This document shows positions 6,355 through 6,871 of a stretch of 6,871 bases of DNA, one piece after another. The DNA is from Spartobacteria bacterium (GTDB lineage Bacteria > Verrucomicrobiota > Verrucomicrobiia > Chthoniobacterales > UBA10450), in the NCBI GenBank assembly GCA_021324035.1, contig JAJPJU010000253.1, forward strand, positions 1 through 6,871. Reading direction: 5' to 3'. Position 1 is the first letter of the stretch; the number at the start of each line of letters is the position of its first letter. The notes under the pieces were generated by a model. It was not told where the DNA came from and did not search any database. It was given only the letters and a program-made list of their open reading frames with translations. The translations under genes were made by a program, and so were the position numbers.

Positions 6355-6871
6355 GTGGAGCCGGAGCAATTGCTGAACGTTGCTGATTATGCAGCTGTCG
6401 CGCGGCGCGCTCTGCGGAAAGATGTTTTTGATTACTACGAAGGCGGCGCGCTTGATGAAATTACGTTGCGGGAAAACGTCGCAGGCTGGGAAAAACTAAA
6501 GCTGTATTATCGCGTGCTTGCCGGAGTTGGCTCGCGTGAATTGCGCACGACAGTGCTTGGCCAATCAATCTCCATGCCGATCGCGATCGCACCCACCGCG
6601 TTTCATAAACTGGCTTGCCCGGAAGGCGAGATCGCTGCTGCGAAAGCGGCGAAAAGCGCCGGCACTTTGTTCATCCTGAGCTCGCTTTCGAACACTGCGA
6701 TGGAGGCGGTTCTCGCGGAGGCCGCGAGTCCACGCTGGTTCCAGCTCTATATATATAAGGACCGCGAGGTAACCCGCGCCCTGGTTCAACGGGCCGAAGC
6801 GGCTGGGGCGGAGGCAATCGTACTGACCGTCGATGCCCCGGGCCTCGGAACACGGGAACGCGATGCCCGAA
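6355..6871 (+). CDS. FMN-dependent alpha-hydroxy-acid oxidase/dehydrogenase (3' truncated by window)
   Basis: The first 172 residues of a family that oxidises 2-hydroxy acids such as glycolate or L-lactate to 2-oxo acids using FMN in a TIM barrel (about 350-400 residues when complete). Visible family landmarks are DYYEGGALDEITLREN (26-41, equivalent to the Tyr24 region of spinach glycolate oxidase), the FMN-binding strand SMPIAIAPTAFHKLACPEGE, LSSLSN, WFQLYIYKDR (Gln/Tyr contacting FMN and substrate), LTVDAPGLGTRERDAR (FMN-site Asp; the second basic residue of the LGxRxxDxR motif is kept). The catalytic His and second Arg lie beyond the edge. Substrate (glycolate, lactate or other) cannot be decided from this half. 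GTG at 6355 is the earliest possible start because TAA lies in frame at 6349-6351, and the family's N-terminal helix begins right after it. It is the last gene in the window, on the + strand. Confidence 0.93.
   Translation, partial: MEPEQLLNVADYAAVARRALRKDVFDYYEGGALDEITLRENVAGWEKLKLYYRVLAGVGSRELRTTVLGQSISMPIAIAPTAFHKLACPEGEIAAAKAAKSAGTLFILSSLSNTAMEAVLAEAASPRWFQLYIYKDREVTRALVQRAEAAGAEAIVLTVDAPGLGTRERDAR

Noticed and set aside
6747..6757. TATATATATAA run inside the oxidase gene
   Set aside because: It encodes the conserved LYIYKD segment, so coding constraint explains it better than a promoter.

Overview
The window looks like chromosomal DNA from a diderm (Gram-negative-type) bacterium of moderate GC content. 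It carries a TonB C-terminal fragment, an RND pump with a periplasmic lipoprotein adaptor, and a secreted protein with a Sec signal peptide. The intergenic DNA holds short degenerate tandem repeats (10-nt GTG-TTATT units, GTTCGAC-like heptamers, AATCC 9-mers). From memory these resemble dispersed repeats in Verrucomicrobiota and other PVC-group genomes, so I lean weakly to a soil verrucomicrobium. No marker gene confirms this. There are no rRNA or tRNA genes, transposases, CRISPR arrays or phage genes.

Layout from the left. Positions 1-114 are the 3' end of a TonB-like gene on the + strand. Two small + strand genes follow: a 51-residue two-helix membrane peptide (258-413) and a 108-residue DUF4404-like helical protein (579-905). 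Next comes a convergent junction and a three-gene minus-strand operon that fills most of the window (5726 down to 943). In order of transcription it encodes a lipoprotein membrane-fusion adaptor, a 1095-residue RND permease overlapping it by 4 bases (ATGA), and, 39 bases further on, a small secreted OB-fold-like protein. Divergent from this operon is a 70-residue DUF2892 (YgaP-type) membrane protein (5936-6148). The window ends inside an FMN-dependent alpha-hydroxy-acid oxidase (6355 to the edge).

The adaptor and permease should form the inner-membrane and periplasmic parts of a proton-driven tripartite exporter. No outer-membrane channel gene or regulator is visible, so the channel must come from elsewhere. 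The secreted OB-fold-like protein in the same operon is the least explained part and the best candidate for an undescribed pump accessory.

No gene-free stretch exceeds 300 bases. The larger gaps are 5727-5935 (two inverted repeats and a possible minus-strand promoter), 6149-6354 (one compact hairpin, then a dense repeat patch just before the oxidase start), 414-578 (a 10-nt-period repeat abutting the DUF4404 start) and 115-257 (a weak terminator-like hairpin). No complete new defence, mobile or biosynthetic system is present; the content is mostly a standard efflux locus with a few unexplained details.
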